From: Trichuris trichiura
Taxonomy: Eukaryota; Nematoda; Enoplea; Trichinellida; Trichuridae
DNA length: 64,000 bases
Assembly: GCA_037903355.1 (NCBI GenBank)
Contig: JBAJFE010000001.1
Coordinates: 1,240,001-1,304,000, forward strand
Direction of reading: 5' to 3'
A program made the position numbers and the translations under genes. This document shows, piece by piece, positions 45,221 to 57,185 of the stretch. The notes beneath the pieces are model-generated. The model ran no database searches, was not told where the DNA came from, and was given only the letters and a program-made list of their open reading frames with translations. How positions within the stretch are numbered: the stretch's first letter is position 1; each line of letters begins with the position of its first letter.

Positions 45221-46310
45221 ACTTGGGCACAAATTGTCCGCCTAAAAATCCGTTTGTATCCTTTGTACAGGCCGTTTATTTTTGTGACCAGATTTGTTGA
45301 ATCGTTGTTAATTACTCCGAGCACTCGTTGAGTTACTGCGTTCTACGTGATTGTTTACTATTCGACTGCGCTCGTTATGTTTGTATGTATGTGCTGTGAA
45401 GCGTGGCAAGACATTGTTTAGATGAACTTTGAAATTGACTTTGCATTAAGATATGTATACTTGCATTAAACTTGAGTTTTCATCGAGTTTGATCGATTTC
45501 TTAGTTGTTACACAAGTCTGGATATATGTGTTGAGAAGCGAACTTTTCACTGATAGTTCACGAAATAATCAGATATATTTTAGTTTAAGTCACATAGCGT
45601 TTTCATATTTATTGGTGTCAATAGAAAGGACGGGTTTTAGGCGATGTATGCTGAAAATGAGCTAGGAGAAGCGCTCCCCTACATTGGTAGTCAGCAAGAG
45701 AGCGAACAAGGCAAAAAGATGGATTTTTGTTTGCCTACTGAATCACGTTGAACATGCAAGAAAGAATTTTTGATGTCAACCCATTTTCATTTCGTAAGCT
45801 GAATGCATTCAAATCAGAATAAAAAGAGGTATTGCACGGAGCTTAGTAAAGTACAACTGATGAGATTAGGAACAGATGCCCAATTTGAAGTAGCGATGGT
45901 CAAGGTGGTGCCGCCTTCTTCACTTCAGAATGCGTTGGGACCTGTTAGGGTGGCAGTATGTAAGAGACGGTTGTGTTGAAAGATATTTAACGTTGTTTGG
46001 TCAGCTGCAACATGCGTTTGGTCTGTGAGATAAGCGGTGCTGGTGATTGAATCAGTGATTTCAGATCTGCATTCGACCGACTAGAAGCGACGTTGTAAGT
46101 TGCGGCGTCCTGACTGGATATCGGTCAGGTGGTGATGTCTCGAAAAGGTTATGTATCTATAGTTGTAACAAATGGCATAATCTTTTTCGAAAGGAAACTT
46201 TAAGGATCCATTTATTTAATGATTGTTTTCTGTTTACTTTTGTTTTTTTTTTCTTTGCCTGTACCATTTTTCTTTCTGGGATTCTTAGCCACTATGTCTT
46301 CTTCAAGTCT
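45221..46310. other. Unrecognised DNA
   Basis: No coding signal, RNA gene or shared repeat noticed. Confidence 0.4.
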
Positions 46311-46659
46311 TCATGGTTGTAAGGTCTTCTACGGCTTTTCCCGTTTTTTCGTTGTGCTGTTATCTGTAATTAAACTAAACAACTGCTCTACCAACGGATG
46401 GATGAGCCGTTATTAAGAAAAGTACAGATATCAACGCACTCAACTTTTTTATTGTTCAAAGCTTTCGGAACGCTCTAGTTCCGTCGTCCACCAAGAGCGT
46501 TCCGAAAGCTTTGAACAATAAAAAAGTTGAGTGCGTTGATATCTGTACTTTTCTTAATAACGGCTCATCCATCCGTTGGTAGAGCAGTTGTTTAGTTTAA
46601 TTACAGATAACAGCACAACGAAAAAACGGGAAAAGCCGTAGAAGACCTTACAACCATGA
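46311..46659. repeat. Perfect palindrome, 166-bp arms and 17-base loop
   Basis: 46,311-46,476 and 46,494-46,659 are exact reverse complements around a 17-base loop. The sequence is a PLE 3' repeat: on the minus strand the motif GACGACGGAAC ... GTTCCGAAAGC (46,489-46,461) is the same hairpin found at 8,296, and the arms contain the downstream stem (GCTC/GAGC). The palindrome is therefore two tail-to-tail PLE ends. Confidence 0.92.
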
Positions 46660-47255
46660 AAATTCAACCCGTTACAAAACATCCAGTTTTCTTCAAGTCT
46701 TAGTGTATCCCGAAAGATTGCAGGTTTCTGTTTACGGAGCACATCAACCATCCTGTTCTAGCATTGGCTAAGGCTACCCTGACTGTTTACCATTTGATAT
46801 CCCCGTGTAAGTAGCGCGAACGTGAGACCCTCTTCGCCGGTGTTCTCCTGTCTCAGCGGTGAATATGGAGAAGGAATGAGCGTATATTGTCCGAAGTCAG
46901 TGTACACGTGCATATGGTCTTCCAGCTCATTTCAGTAGCTTTAAATGCTCTGTGGTTATTCACTTCACGATTTACCCAACAACTTGTCGCCGCTAATCCC
47001 TTGATTGTCACCTAAGAAAAATGCAACTGCCTATCCGATAATGCTTTACGGAGTCAGAGCAGCGAGACTCGCCGCATGCGGATAATAGCAGTTTCCGCCG
47101 GGCTCCATAAAATAGAGAGCCCTTAAGCCTGAACACAAAGCTTAAATTTAGGCTTAAGGTCGAAGCTCAATATTCGTGAAGTGGGTTGAACAGCTTGGAG
47201 TCTCACTGATAAAATTCTTGGGTCTCTTATGTTGTCTGTCCAACGAAAGTAGACT

Positions 47256-48202
47256 CGGCTAGTTCAAAGCGTAATCTCCCACTCTACAGCGTAATAGATG
47301 GTTATTATCAGCACAATGGGAGGGACGTTATCGCCAGGTTTAGTGAACACGTGCTGAGTTGTTGGCGCGCCAGCACAATGGAGCATCAGTGGCACATGCA
47401 GTGACCCGGTTATCGGTCAAACGGATTAGCGCCGAAAACTTTTGCCACAATGCAATGTAATAGCGTTTCTAAGTGTCACTGATGCGTTTAGTGACCTGTA
47501 GGAAAGAGCGGTGGTGAGGGAATTAAGCAGCTGCGCATGCATTGAAGGTACGAGAAACACAATAGGGCGTGCAGATGTTCAAGCTGAGACGTCGTCTAGA
47601 AATTCGTGAAAAACATCGGAGGTCAACTGTCCGAGCTGCGGCGTGCCTTGGTAGACAGGGTAAATCTCATTCTGCATTGTCTGTCCCGAGATTTAGTGAC
47701 AACTTCCCATCGACAAGTGGAGGCACCGTAAGGAGGCACTGACGCCTTCTGCCTGATTAGGTACACCCGAGTGAACCCGTCGGATGCGCCTCCAGCGAAA
47801 TCGACGCGTCGCCTTCGTCAGGCTGAGCGCCTGGGTTAGCAGTACGTATGCTTTTTCCTTTTTTGCGTTACTCATCGGTCGCGTGTTCAGTGATCGCTAA
47901 ATAACGTTACTCTGCGCTATGCTTCTTGTCGTTTGCGCCACGGTCAAAAGTGCATAACCCAACAGCAGCAACGAACACGCGTCATGTTAAGGTTTAGGCT
48001 TAGGCTAGGGCAGAGCAGGATGGCCGGCACAGTTATAGCTCGCACTTGGAAACAATTGCCTGAACGGGCAACTGTTTCCAGGTGTGCAGCGTTCTTTCGC
48101 TAATACGCATCGCTCGCATCAGTGCACAGTGAACAATGGCTTAGGTCACCACTGTTCAGGTGACGTAATAATCCCCACTTGACACCCTTTGAAGTTGCCG
48201 CC
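47256..48202 (-). repeat. 1-kb inverted repeat, right arm
   Basis: Reverse partner of 37,525-38,535, with one rather than two 226-bp units and an extra block near 47,370-47,520. Contains TTAGGCTTAGGC at 47,994-48,005. Confidence 0.88.
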
Positions 48203-48220
48203 TCTACTTTTGGTCGACAG

Positions 48221-48363
48221 ACAACAGAAAAGACCCAAATTCTTTTCTGGTTCCGCAAAGAGGTTAATATTTATCAAATAGAGGGCGCCTTTGGAACTGA
48301 ATATGCTCTTGAAAGATGGAAGGCTGCCAACAGACTGGACAAAAATCGTCTATCCCGCTATGA
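48221..48363 (+). CDS. Exon-like ORF segment, unrecognised
   Basis: The frame TTEKTQILFWFRKEVNIY ... DKNRLSRYE is preceded by GTCGACAG, a possible 3' splice site, and followed by GAG|GTAATG, a good 5' splice site. The open frame continues past the donor with low-complexity, intron-like composition. The peptide matches no family I know. It could be an internal exon of a host gene next to the inverted repeat, or chance. Confidence 0.25.
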
Positions 48364-49604
48364 GGTAATGTTCCTCAATTGTGTCTTTTTGAAAGTTGCT
48401 TTGTTTTTTTCAATCAAAAATAAATTTTTTAACGCTATTTGTTTCATTTGTTACATCTGTCTACGGACCTGCTTGGTAAAGGACAGAGGTTTTATTAGAA
48501 GTCAGGATGAATGCGTTCGAAGCATTCGGGGCATTGTTAGCTTGTCGTCAGGGAAGAAAAGATATGCACTATTAATTGCCAACACCAGCTGTGGCAGGGT
48601 GGGAAGCGATAGTGTTTTCGAAGAGGTTAGATAGGTTGTGAGCTTTAAAGGATATTTTGTTTCAAAACTTTTCTCTAGCGATTCCTTTTGCCAGATAGAC
48701 AGTGCTTTAAACTTGAGGATGCCCTCGATTTGTAGAATGTTTATACGAAAAGAAATTCAGGTACGAAGTGCATTAGGTAACCCAGCTTGCGCATCGTGTA
48801 TTCCAGTGTTTCCCAACCTTTTTTGAGCCAGGGCCCCCTTTCGCGACCTTCAACTTGCCGGGGCCCCCCGTCATTCTCCCCAACGTAATTCTCCTGCTTC
48901 TGTTATCCTCAGGTGCGCCTACTGTGGTTAGGTTGTTGTCAATTTGTACAAGTAGTTCAGCACCTGAAAGAGCCGGCAGAATGTAGAATTGATTTCGCTG
49001 CCTACCGTATTTGCCAAAGAAAAAACAGTTAAGCCGGGCCATCTTTAAAAACCTTATTAACCTGCGGATCTTGTCAGCCGCAAGTAGGACCCCATGGTTT
49101 GCGCTGTGAAAGTTGAGTGTGCGATTAATGGCTGGAAAACCTGGCGATGCGAAGTCGACGCTGAATTTCTTTTCTACACTAGAGCAAAATGGCTAGTAAG
49201 GAAGCCAGCCAGCTGCCATATACGGCGAATGCTCCTAGCGATATTCGAAGCCGTTAACGCCATAAATTCTTTATTTGGCACTGAAGGCGTTCTTTTCGTA
49301 TTACTGGACTTAAGCCGGCTAACTGCAGATCAGGGAGCATTCAGAGTACAAGCGCGGCATTGGGTTTCCTCTTCCTTAATTTTTCGGGCTGTTAGCAATG
49401 GTAGCGCAAATTGTAAGTGAGGCTGCGATGTTGTTCTCAGTGCTGCGCAACAATGAATCTAAATTCAATATTTCCTCGGAGCAAGACGACAGCCGCTTGA
49501 TCTTACCTCACTTAGTGCGACGGTTGGGGTCTGGTGCAATGCTAATAATTTATCCACGTCCGGCTCGATAGTCGTCAGAAGTAATCTCAAGTCGCCTCGC
49601 CTGA

Positions 49605-51292
49605 CTATCTGTAAGCGGTTTCTTTTTTTCCGAGAAGGTCCGTTACCGCACTAAATCCGCGTTCAACCAAATAGGACGACGGAAAAGGGATGAGGAACTT
49701 CTTAGCTACGTTCCATAGCCTGGGATACAGCTGTCTGATTTCCTGCTGCAGCCAGAAACTGGTATAGCCGCCCTTCATCTTGGGCTTCAGCTCCTCGTTG
49801 GCTTGCATCTCAATGAGCTCTTCCTGGTAAGCCACTTCAACCTCGGCGAGGCATGTAAACGGGTCCAAAACCCAGTCCGGTATCGTCATGGACAAAATAT
49901 CTCTGTACCTTTCGCACATGTCCTCATGGAGCATGCTGAGATGGTCACAGAAGGAGCGTATGACATCGTCAGGGAGGCCGCCATTCTTCTTGAGGTCGTC
50001 AAGGTTAGGGAACTGGCGGTACTCTCCGCGCCCCAGGTTTTGGCGGAAAATGGAAAGCTTGTCGATGAAAGCCTTTACAACCGTCTTGGTCTTGATAAGA
50101 TTCAGTTGATCTCCTTGCAACTGCAAATTCATCTCGTTAAACTTTAAGTAGAGGTCCGCCATGTAAGCTATTTCAGCTCTCGATTTCTCCACGTTGTCGC
50201 GTAATTCCGTATCTTCAGTTTTGAGAAACCGTACGACGGTGTCAAAAAGGGCATAGAAGCGGCTCAAGCAGGCGCCCCTTGAAAGCCAGCGTACTTCTGT
50301 GTGAAGCAGGAGCCGGTTAAAATCTTCGTCATTTTCTTCGCACAGTTGGCTGAACAATCTCTCTCTCTCAAGGCACTGCTTTTGATTTTATTAACCGCAG
50401 TGATCACGTACTGCAGCGAACGGTGCAGTCTGTCACTGAGCCGCTTCGCCACCAGATGTTGCCGGTGAATTACGCAGTGCACGGCCAGCAAATCCGGTAC
50501 CTTTTCTTTTAGATACGAAAGGAACCCGCGATGGCGTCCAAGCATTGACGGGGCTCCATCCGTCGCGACAGCGATTACGTTCGTTAGTGGTATCTCCTTC
50601 TCTTTAAAAAAGTCTTCTACAGTACGAAATATTGATTCTCCTCTAGTGTCAGTCAGCAGTTCTCTTGCGAAGAGTAACTCCTGAACTAACTTGCCTTCCT
50701 TGATGAACCTAACATAGGCCAGCAGCAGCGCTTCGTTATGTGGCAACGTCGACTCATCCACCTGTAAAGAAAATTCCTCTGTTCTCAAGAGGTTGCAGAG
50801 CGTATTCTCCACATCAGCGCTCATTTCATCAATACGTCGCTGCACCGTATTGTTGCTTAAGGGAATGTTTTTAATTATTTCAGTTGCAGGAATGCGCAAC
50901 ACAGTACGCAGCAGTTCCGAAACAGCCGGCAGTATCAGTTCTTTTCCGATGGCATGCGGCTTTCCAGATTTCGCGATTAAGAGGGAGATGTTATAGGACG
51001 CGCGCAACCCGTCGGTGTTTCGTCTTGATGCGGATGAAAAAATCCCTGGCAATTTAGGTCGCTTTTGGAAGTTATCTTGAAGAGATTGGAAGTAAGAAAG
51101 GTCTTTATTGGCCATGTCACCGTGCATCGTTTTCAGGTGTTTTACTAATTTTGAGGGCTTCATCAGTTCATTCGCAAAAGCCTTTTTACAGATCAAGCAA
51201 AATGGTTGCTGCGAATTCGAGGGTGACGGTATAAAACCGTATCTTAGACATTCGACGTTGTATTGCCTACATTTCTTTTTTGCTTCTGCCAT
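49605..51292 (-). pseudogene. hAT-A transposase (ZBED5-like), left copy
   Basis: Start taken at ATG 51,292 (MAEAKKKCRQY). A BED zinc finger (CLICKKAF ... VKHLKTMH) comes first, then the hAT core: VDESTLPHNEALLLAYVRF (first Asp), VATDGAPSMLG (second Asp) with CVIHRQHLVAKRL, the EVRWLSRG block near the conserved RW, and the dimerisation domain SYLVERGFSAVTDLL at the end. A dinucleotide (GA)6 tract at about 50,355-50,380 causes a frameshift, splitting it into 51,292-50,264 and 50,357-49,605. A five-repeat tract would keep one frame of about 560 codons. It cuts and pastes elements ending CAGTG. Apart from that break the protein is well kept. Confidence 0.88.
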
Positions 51293-52834
51293 CTGTAGAA
51301 ATTTACATCCGTTACTAACAAGTTCAGAGCCAGACAGTAGCACAGTGGTATTAAGAAATCAATTAGCCAAGCGTCATCTAAGCTCCCGCAGTAAGAACAC
51401 AGGCGATTCCGTACCGGACGGCACTGTCCCTCTACGTCGGTCCTGGAAGCAGGAGCAAATCGCTTTCATGTGATCACCCCGCTCTTTTCTGATGGTAGCG
51501 ACGGACAAATAGGCTCAAAATAAGTCTATGAAGCATGAGGTTGCGACAGGGTCGTTCTTGTCCTCGCGCGGCGGACAACGGAAAGCACGCGATAAAATTT
51601 TCTGCCCAGGTTTGCGGACATCCTCCCTCTCCCTGGTGTTGTCGTGTCATGTTTGAGAAGGTAGGCTGGCTGACAAGATTTCGCACGGTTTCAAGTTCGG
51701 AAATACTTCCGGCCACCAAGGTCTGATGGCAAACAATGCCCGCAGTTCAACGACGAACTCTCCGCTACTGGCTGTCTTTTTAGATATCAAACCAGTGAAG
51801 ACTGGGGGATACAAATGTTTGACTGAGTACTGCTTTAAACAGGTCTACACCTCCCGTACTAAGCCTATTTTCCTAGCTATTTTTGCGAACCGCATGGCCA
51901 TGCGTATGGAGGGAAGGCAGACGGTCGTAAGATGCTCCCACCTGTAAAGTAAACTGGGCGTGTATTCTCCTTTTTGCTGGTGAGCGCTACTGAACTTGTG
52001 GGTTTATCATTCGCTACTTAAACATAGACGTGGTTAAACATATGCAAACTAATCCTTTCCCGAAAAAGTTGACGAACAACCGGAGGCTGATGCTAGTTCA
52101 AAGCCCAAACATAGCGAAATGGGTGACGTCGTCGAGCGCTATAACTTAGGTTAAGACTTCCACGACGGACCCTGTCGGCCGTCCTGAAGCCTGACACGCC
52201 GTGAGAGTCGTCGCGGAAACCTGCTGGCGTTTACGGAGCGCGTTTCTTAGAAAGCACCGCCTGTGGCTTAGTTTCTCTGGAAAATATGATCACAAGGAGC
52301 GGCAGTAGGCGTTGCCGAAGTCCCGCGGGCGATAAGCTTCAGGCACAATACATAGCGCCCGACGTGCCTGTTAGCGGCCGAGAAAAAGACGTCCACTATA
52401 GTCATGAAATGGGCACACTTCGTCGTTTAAGTACCCGTAGTAGCGAGCATATGACTTCTTGAAATCCCGTTAGGTATCTACACTAGATGTAGAAATCAAA
52501 CTGAGAAGTAGTGCTTATAAGGTGTCCCCGTTAAGTGAAGAGCCACGGCAAGTGTTTCAGACATGTAAAAGGTAACCTGTACAAAACTGTGATGTGATGT
52601 GCCTTTCGCGTTGATGAGGGCTCGGGGGTTAAGCTACCGCCGACGTATTAAAGAAGGATGGGACGCATTGGGACAGTCAGAAGGAGCGCCGTCAGTCAAG
52701 GATCCCCTGTACTCACTAAACTAGCAGATCAGAGCTTATTATCCTTACAGATACTCCTATGGTTGCGACTGAATCTATTTTAATGCTCAAGCAATGCTGA
52801 TCTCCTGGTAACGTGAGCCATGTTTCAACTAGAA

Positions 52835-54073
52835 TCTCAAGCTTGGGCCCCCTCTGAGAACATTTCCGAGCGTCTGGGCTCCCCTATTCTGATTAGCCAA
52901 TTTCGAGCGCACTGATTGGCCAATTTCAGCGCACTGATTGGCTGAAATGGTTGCAACGTCAGAAGATGAACTACAGCTGTACAGATTTATTTCTGCAAAC
53001 TGTTTTTCGACAAGTCAGCGAAAGCTGCTTGGCTCGTCCAGATGCGACTGAATTAGCCTGTCGATGTTGCGCTTGATCGAAGTAACTCGCAGACGCAGAT
53101 CAAACTGCCTCTGACTACTTGCAACTGACTGCGTTTCTTCGTCACTAGATTTGTAACGATACTAAATGCGCGCTCCACTAGATTTGATGAGGGAAGACAA
53201 ATCAGTAACTTTTTTTACCACACCCCATACGCCAGGATCCAACCTTGGGACTTCTTTCTGCAGCCAGAACTGCTGATAACCCTGTGACGACGTGGCCTTC
53301 AACTCCACGTTCGACTGCAACTCCAGCAGATCTTCTTGCAGTGAGATGTCTTGCGAAACTGGAGCGAGCATAGGAGAAAAGCAACCGTACAGACAAAGCG
53401 TTTGCAGAAAATGCATGAGCAATACACGCCACTCCCTGTCGCTAACGCGTATGCTTACACAGTAGCTACGTGGACAATAGACGCGAAGAAAGAAAGGGAA
53501 GAAAAAGAGAGTTGAATTATTACAGAGCTGGGGCAAGAGATGGTAATCGTTAACAAAATTGCAAACCAGAGACATTGCTTCCAAGCTACGCCAAGACGCA
53601 CTAATTGCTGGTTGAATCGTGAAGCAGGTGCAGAAATATCGCAAAAACTATGGCGCATTCTGATAACGCGGGCAGCTATTCTCTGATGTGAATCATATGC
53701 TCTGCGCTCAGTGCTTCTCAGCAGAAAACTTTTCTTACTCGTCCCTACGCCGGGAAGGTCACGGTGTCAAACCAAGGATCCCTTCTGCCGTGTTGATCCG
53801 TGAGTGGTCATTTTCACGAGCGGTGATTGGTTCATGTGGTGGAGTGGGGAGTAGCCGGCATCACGCATAGCATGCAACTTTATCTTAACCAGTACGCACA
53901 ATACCTCATCCTCAGACTTCACCTTCCGATGCACTTCAACAAGATGGCTCAGGTGGGGCGTGTGCCCCACACAGCTCAAATGGGTTCCCAGGGGCCCCCT
54001 GGCGCTCTGGGCCCCCCCCCTCGATTTCAAAAGGGCCCTTGGTGGGGCACCTGCCCCACCGTGAGAAACACTG
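52835..54073 (-). mobile_element. hAT-B element nested in left hAT-A
   Basis: Flanked by AACTAGAA at 52,827-52,834 and 54,074-54,081, an exact 8-bp target duplication. The right end GTGAGAAACACTG is complete; the left end has lost its first seven bases and starts TCTCAAGC. The minus strand keeps a broken hAT C-terminal region (SLQEDLLELQSNVELK, QQFWLQKEV). GGGCCCC runs mark both ends. Confidence 0.9.
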
Positions 54074-55116
54074 AACTAGAATCTTACAAGACACCTTTCT
54101 ATTTTTAAGAAGTTCGTCGAATTTCAGGAGAGGTCCGTAGTCGCGCACAAAGCAGTTTCCTAAAAGCTGATATAACGGGATAGCTGAATAGATGAGAACT
54201 ACAGCACTGAGGAAACAAGACACAAGAAGGATCGCAGAACTATTATTACTTTTCACCGTCAACGCACAGGGTAGAGAATAATCAGTGTCTACTGAGCATT
54301 TTCCCCGCCATTACTCCCCAGGCGCGCTTGTCCGTCCCCCGTGAAGAAGCTGTCATTGCACCCTGCAGGTTGTAGTTTCTCCCGTTCCCATTTGCGCCAG
54401 GGTGGTACGCTAATGCGAAAAAAAATCAAAAAGATTCATTTTGAATTGCGCTTTGGCACAGCAGCAGATGGCGAAGCACAGAAATCGGACAATTCGCCTT
54501 TCGGTCAGGCTATCCTTCGCCAATGGCTTTTTTTGTAGTGTAGCTGGAATTCGCTACGCAGCGTAATATAGTAAGAAAAACTTTCGCCCGATACATCAGG
54601 GTAAACGACAGGGCAATGATAACAAGCTATTGGATTTCGTGTATCTTTTCCCCGCCAGAAACGGAGACGGCAGCATCAAAGGGACGCTTATTTACGTTAA
54701 CTGTCTTAGCGCGCTACGCCTGTGTATCAAGCTCGCCAACGTCTCACAATAACATGGAAGAACACATGTTCAGTCTTAGGCTTAGGCTAGGGCAGGACAG
54801 GACGGCCGGCACGGTTAAAGAATGCGAACCATTGCTACTGTGACGGCTTAATCTTCACTTGACCTCCCTTGATGTTTCCGCGTCAACTTCAGCCGGGAGT
54901 ACGATACACGAGACTCGCTAATTTCCACAGCCGAACTACGTACAGGCACGGCTGCGCGCTCTCGTCGTGCGGCACCGACTACCAGGGATCCCCTGAGGCC
55001 CCCCTAAGCTCCCAGGGACCCCCTAAATCCCCAATCCTTCTCCGGGCCCCCTTCAAGTTTTCCAGGGCCCCCAAGGGGTCCCTGGGGCCCCCGTTGGGAA
55101 TCACTGGTCTAGGGCT

Positions 55117-55612
55117 ATGAGACAACGTAGCGTCCTTATTCTTCGTGAGAAAGTAGAAGTCCTTAATCTTTTGAAAAGCGGATTGTCATTTGCCGAAGTG
55201 GGCCGCACTATCGGGAAGAATGAATCCAGCATTCGTACGATAAAACGGAAGGAAACTGAGATTGGAGGAAACGTGTATTCTGACCCTTCATTCGCGAAAA
55301 GAGCTGCTGTATTTCATAGCAAGGTCCTCGTGAAGGCTGAGAAAGCGCTAAGCATTTGGATAGAGGACATGTCGCGTAAGAATGTCCCCGTCGACGGGAA
55401 AGTTATTCTGGAGAAAGCGTTGATCTTATATGGGCACTTCTCTGGCGTGGTTGCAGAGAAGGAGAGAAAAAGGTTTACTGCTAGCAAAGGATGGCTAGCA
55501 AAATACGTGAAGTGCTTCAGCCTCAAGAACTAAAAGATCACTGGGGAAACGGCATCGGCTGATTTCGTAGCTGCCTCGACGTTCCCGAAGAAATTCAAGG
55601 TGACAGGACGAA
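55117..55612 (+). pseudogene. Tigger/pogo N-terminal fragment
   Basis: MRQRSVLILREKVEVLNLLK then GLSFAEVGRTIGKNESSIRT is a CENP-B/psq helix-turn-helix; ILYGHFSGVVAEKERKRF and SKGWLAKYVKCFSLKN form the second HTH. After a stop at 55,531 the frame still reads KITGETASAD as in Tigger proteins. The DDE domain is absent. It is a different Tigger lineage from the one at 34.4 kb. The hAT-A end lies 10 bases upstream. Confidence 0.85.
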
Positions 55613-55708
55613 TTACGCAGCTATAAGCTATTTAGCCTTTTTCATAGGGTAGCCTATATAACGCGGAATTCAACTTAACGCGGTAAAATGCTCAAAATGT
55701 TGGACAAA

Positions 55709-56178
55709 TTAATCGCGGATAACGAGGGTCGCCTGTATTTGGTTTGGGCAACTCACGGTTTTACTTGAACACGTCGTCAATAAAAGATTTCGGATAATCG
55801 TTTTTGCAGAAGACCTTTCTAATATAGTTAAGTTCCGGCTGAAGATATTCGGGATTGCACAAATTGATTGCTCTATCAATCCTTCCTGACAGAATACCAC
55901 GCACTGCCGAACTGGGTGATGCGATGACAAACTGAGATTGGTCTGTGCGTGTGTTGGTTTCCTGTAGATTCTGGTTTTAAACCATTGGTTGATGCGAATA
56001 ATCAAAACGTCTAGGAAGGGAAGGGCTTTATTTTCTTCTTTTTCCATTGTGAAAGCAGATTGGTTTGGGCAGATGCTGTTTAGGAAGTGTAAAAATTGTT
56101 CTTTTCCATTTTTTATAGTTACGAAGATGGCGTCTACACACCTTCTGAAAAGGAAAGGAGCGACTTATCTATCTAGTG
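55709..56178 (-). pseudogene. PLE reverse transcriptase fragment
   Basis: From 56,178 leftward the minus strand reads CVDAIFVTIKNGKEQFLHF, then MEKEENKALPFLDVLIIR and TRIYRKPTHAQTN, the RT end and thumb of the PLE family at 6.2 kb (MEKEENKSLLFLDVL). The YxDD motif is degenerate (CVDA). Coding breaks up near 55,900. The right hAT-A copy begins exactly at 56,179, so it was inserted into this PLE or joined to it. Confidence 0.82.
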
Positions 56179-57185
56179 CAGTGATTCCCAACGGGGGCCC
56201 CAGGGACCCCTTGGGGGCCCTGAAAAACTTGAAGGGGTCCCAGTGAAGGATTGGGGATTTAGGGGGTCCCTGGTATTCGGTGCCGCAGGACGAGAGCGCG
56301 CAGCCGTGCCTGTACGTAGTTTGGCTATGGAAATTAGCGAGTCTCGTGTATCGTACCCCCGGCTGAAGTTGACGCGGCAACATCAACGGAGGTCAAGTGA
56401 AGATTACGCCGTCACAGTAACAATGGTTCGCATTCTTTAACCGTGCCGGCCGTCCTGTCCTGCCCTAGCCTAAGCCTAAGACTGAACATGTGTTCTTCGA
56501 TGTTATTGTGAGACGTTGGCGAGCTTGATACACAAGCGTAGCGCGCTAAGACAGTTAACGTAAATAAGCGTCCCTTTGATGCTGCCGTCTCCGTTTCTGG
56601 CGGGGAGAAGATACACGAGATCCAATAGCTTGTTATCATTGCCCTGTCGTTTACCCTGATGTATCGGGCGAAAGTTTTTCTTACTATATTACGCTGCGTA
56701 GCGAATTCCAGCCACACTACAAAAAAAGCCATTGGCGAAGGATAGCCTGACCGAAAGGCGAATTGTCCGATTTCTGTGCTTCGCCATCTGCTGCTGTGCC
56801 AAAGCGCAATTCAAAATGAATCTTTTTGGTTGGTTTTTTTCGCATTAGCGTACCACCCTGGCGCAAATCGGAGGGCTCGGAAAACTACAACCTGCAGGGG
56901 GCGATGACAGCTTCTTCGCGGGGGCGGACAAGCGCGCCTGGGGGTAATGGCGGGGAAAATGCTCAGTAGACACTGATTATTCTCTCCTGTGCGTTGACGG
57001 TGAAAAGTAATAATAGCTCTGCGATCCTTCTTGTGTCTTGTTTCCTCAGTGCTGTAGTTCTCATCTATTCAGCTATCCCGTTATATCAGCTGTTAGGAAA
57101 CTGCTTTGTCGCGACTACGGACCTCTCCTGAAATTCGACGAACTTCTTAAAAATAGAAAGGTAAGTGTCTTGTAAGATTCTAGTT

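Larger units (their letters stand above)
48804..55106 (-). mobile_element. hAT-A transposon, left copy, with nested hAT-B
   Basis: Outer terminus CAGTGTTTCCCAACC at 48,804; inner terminus GTTGGGAATCACTG ending 55,106. It holds a ZBED-type transposase on the minus strand and a nested hAT-B (52,835-54,073). The region 51,293-52,826 is non-coding as far as I can tell. Flanking octamers (GTGTATTC and GTCTAGGG) do not match. A near-identical copy runs in reverse at 56,179-62,417. Confidence 0.85.

Noticed and set aside
46563..46590. tRNA gene (D-arm-like GTTGGTAGAGCA)
   Set aside because: No acceptor stem, anticodon arm or T-arm could be placed; the motif recurs in PLE tails as a small stem.
37723..48005. 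Interstitial telomere or chromosome fusion from TTAGGC units
   Set aside because: Only dimers occur, always inside a dispersed repeat unit, never as longer arrays.
37525..48202. A single Polinton- or MULE-like element with long TIRs
   Set aside because: No integrase, polymerase or transposase lies inside, and I saw no target duplication at the ends.
49094..49420. Second gene of hAT-A (open frame also present at 61,831-62,157)
   Set aside because: The two hAT-A copies are near-identical overall, and the predicted protein has no recognisable domain.
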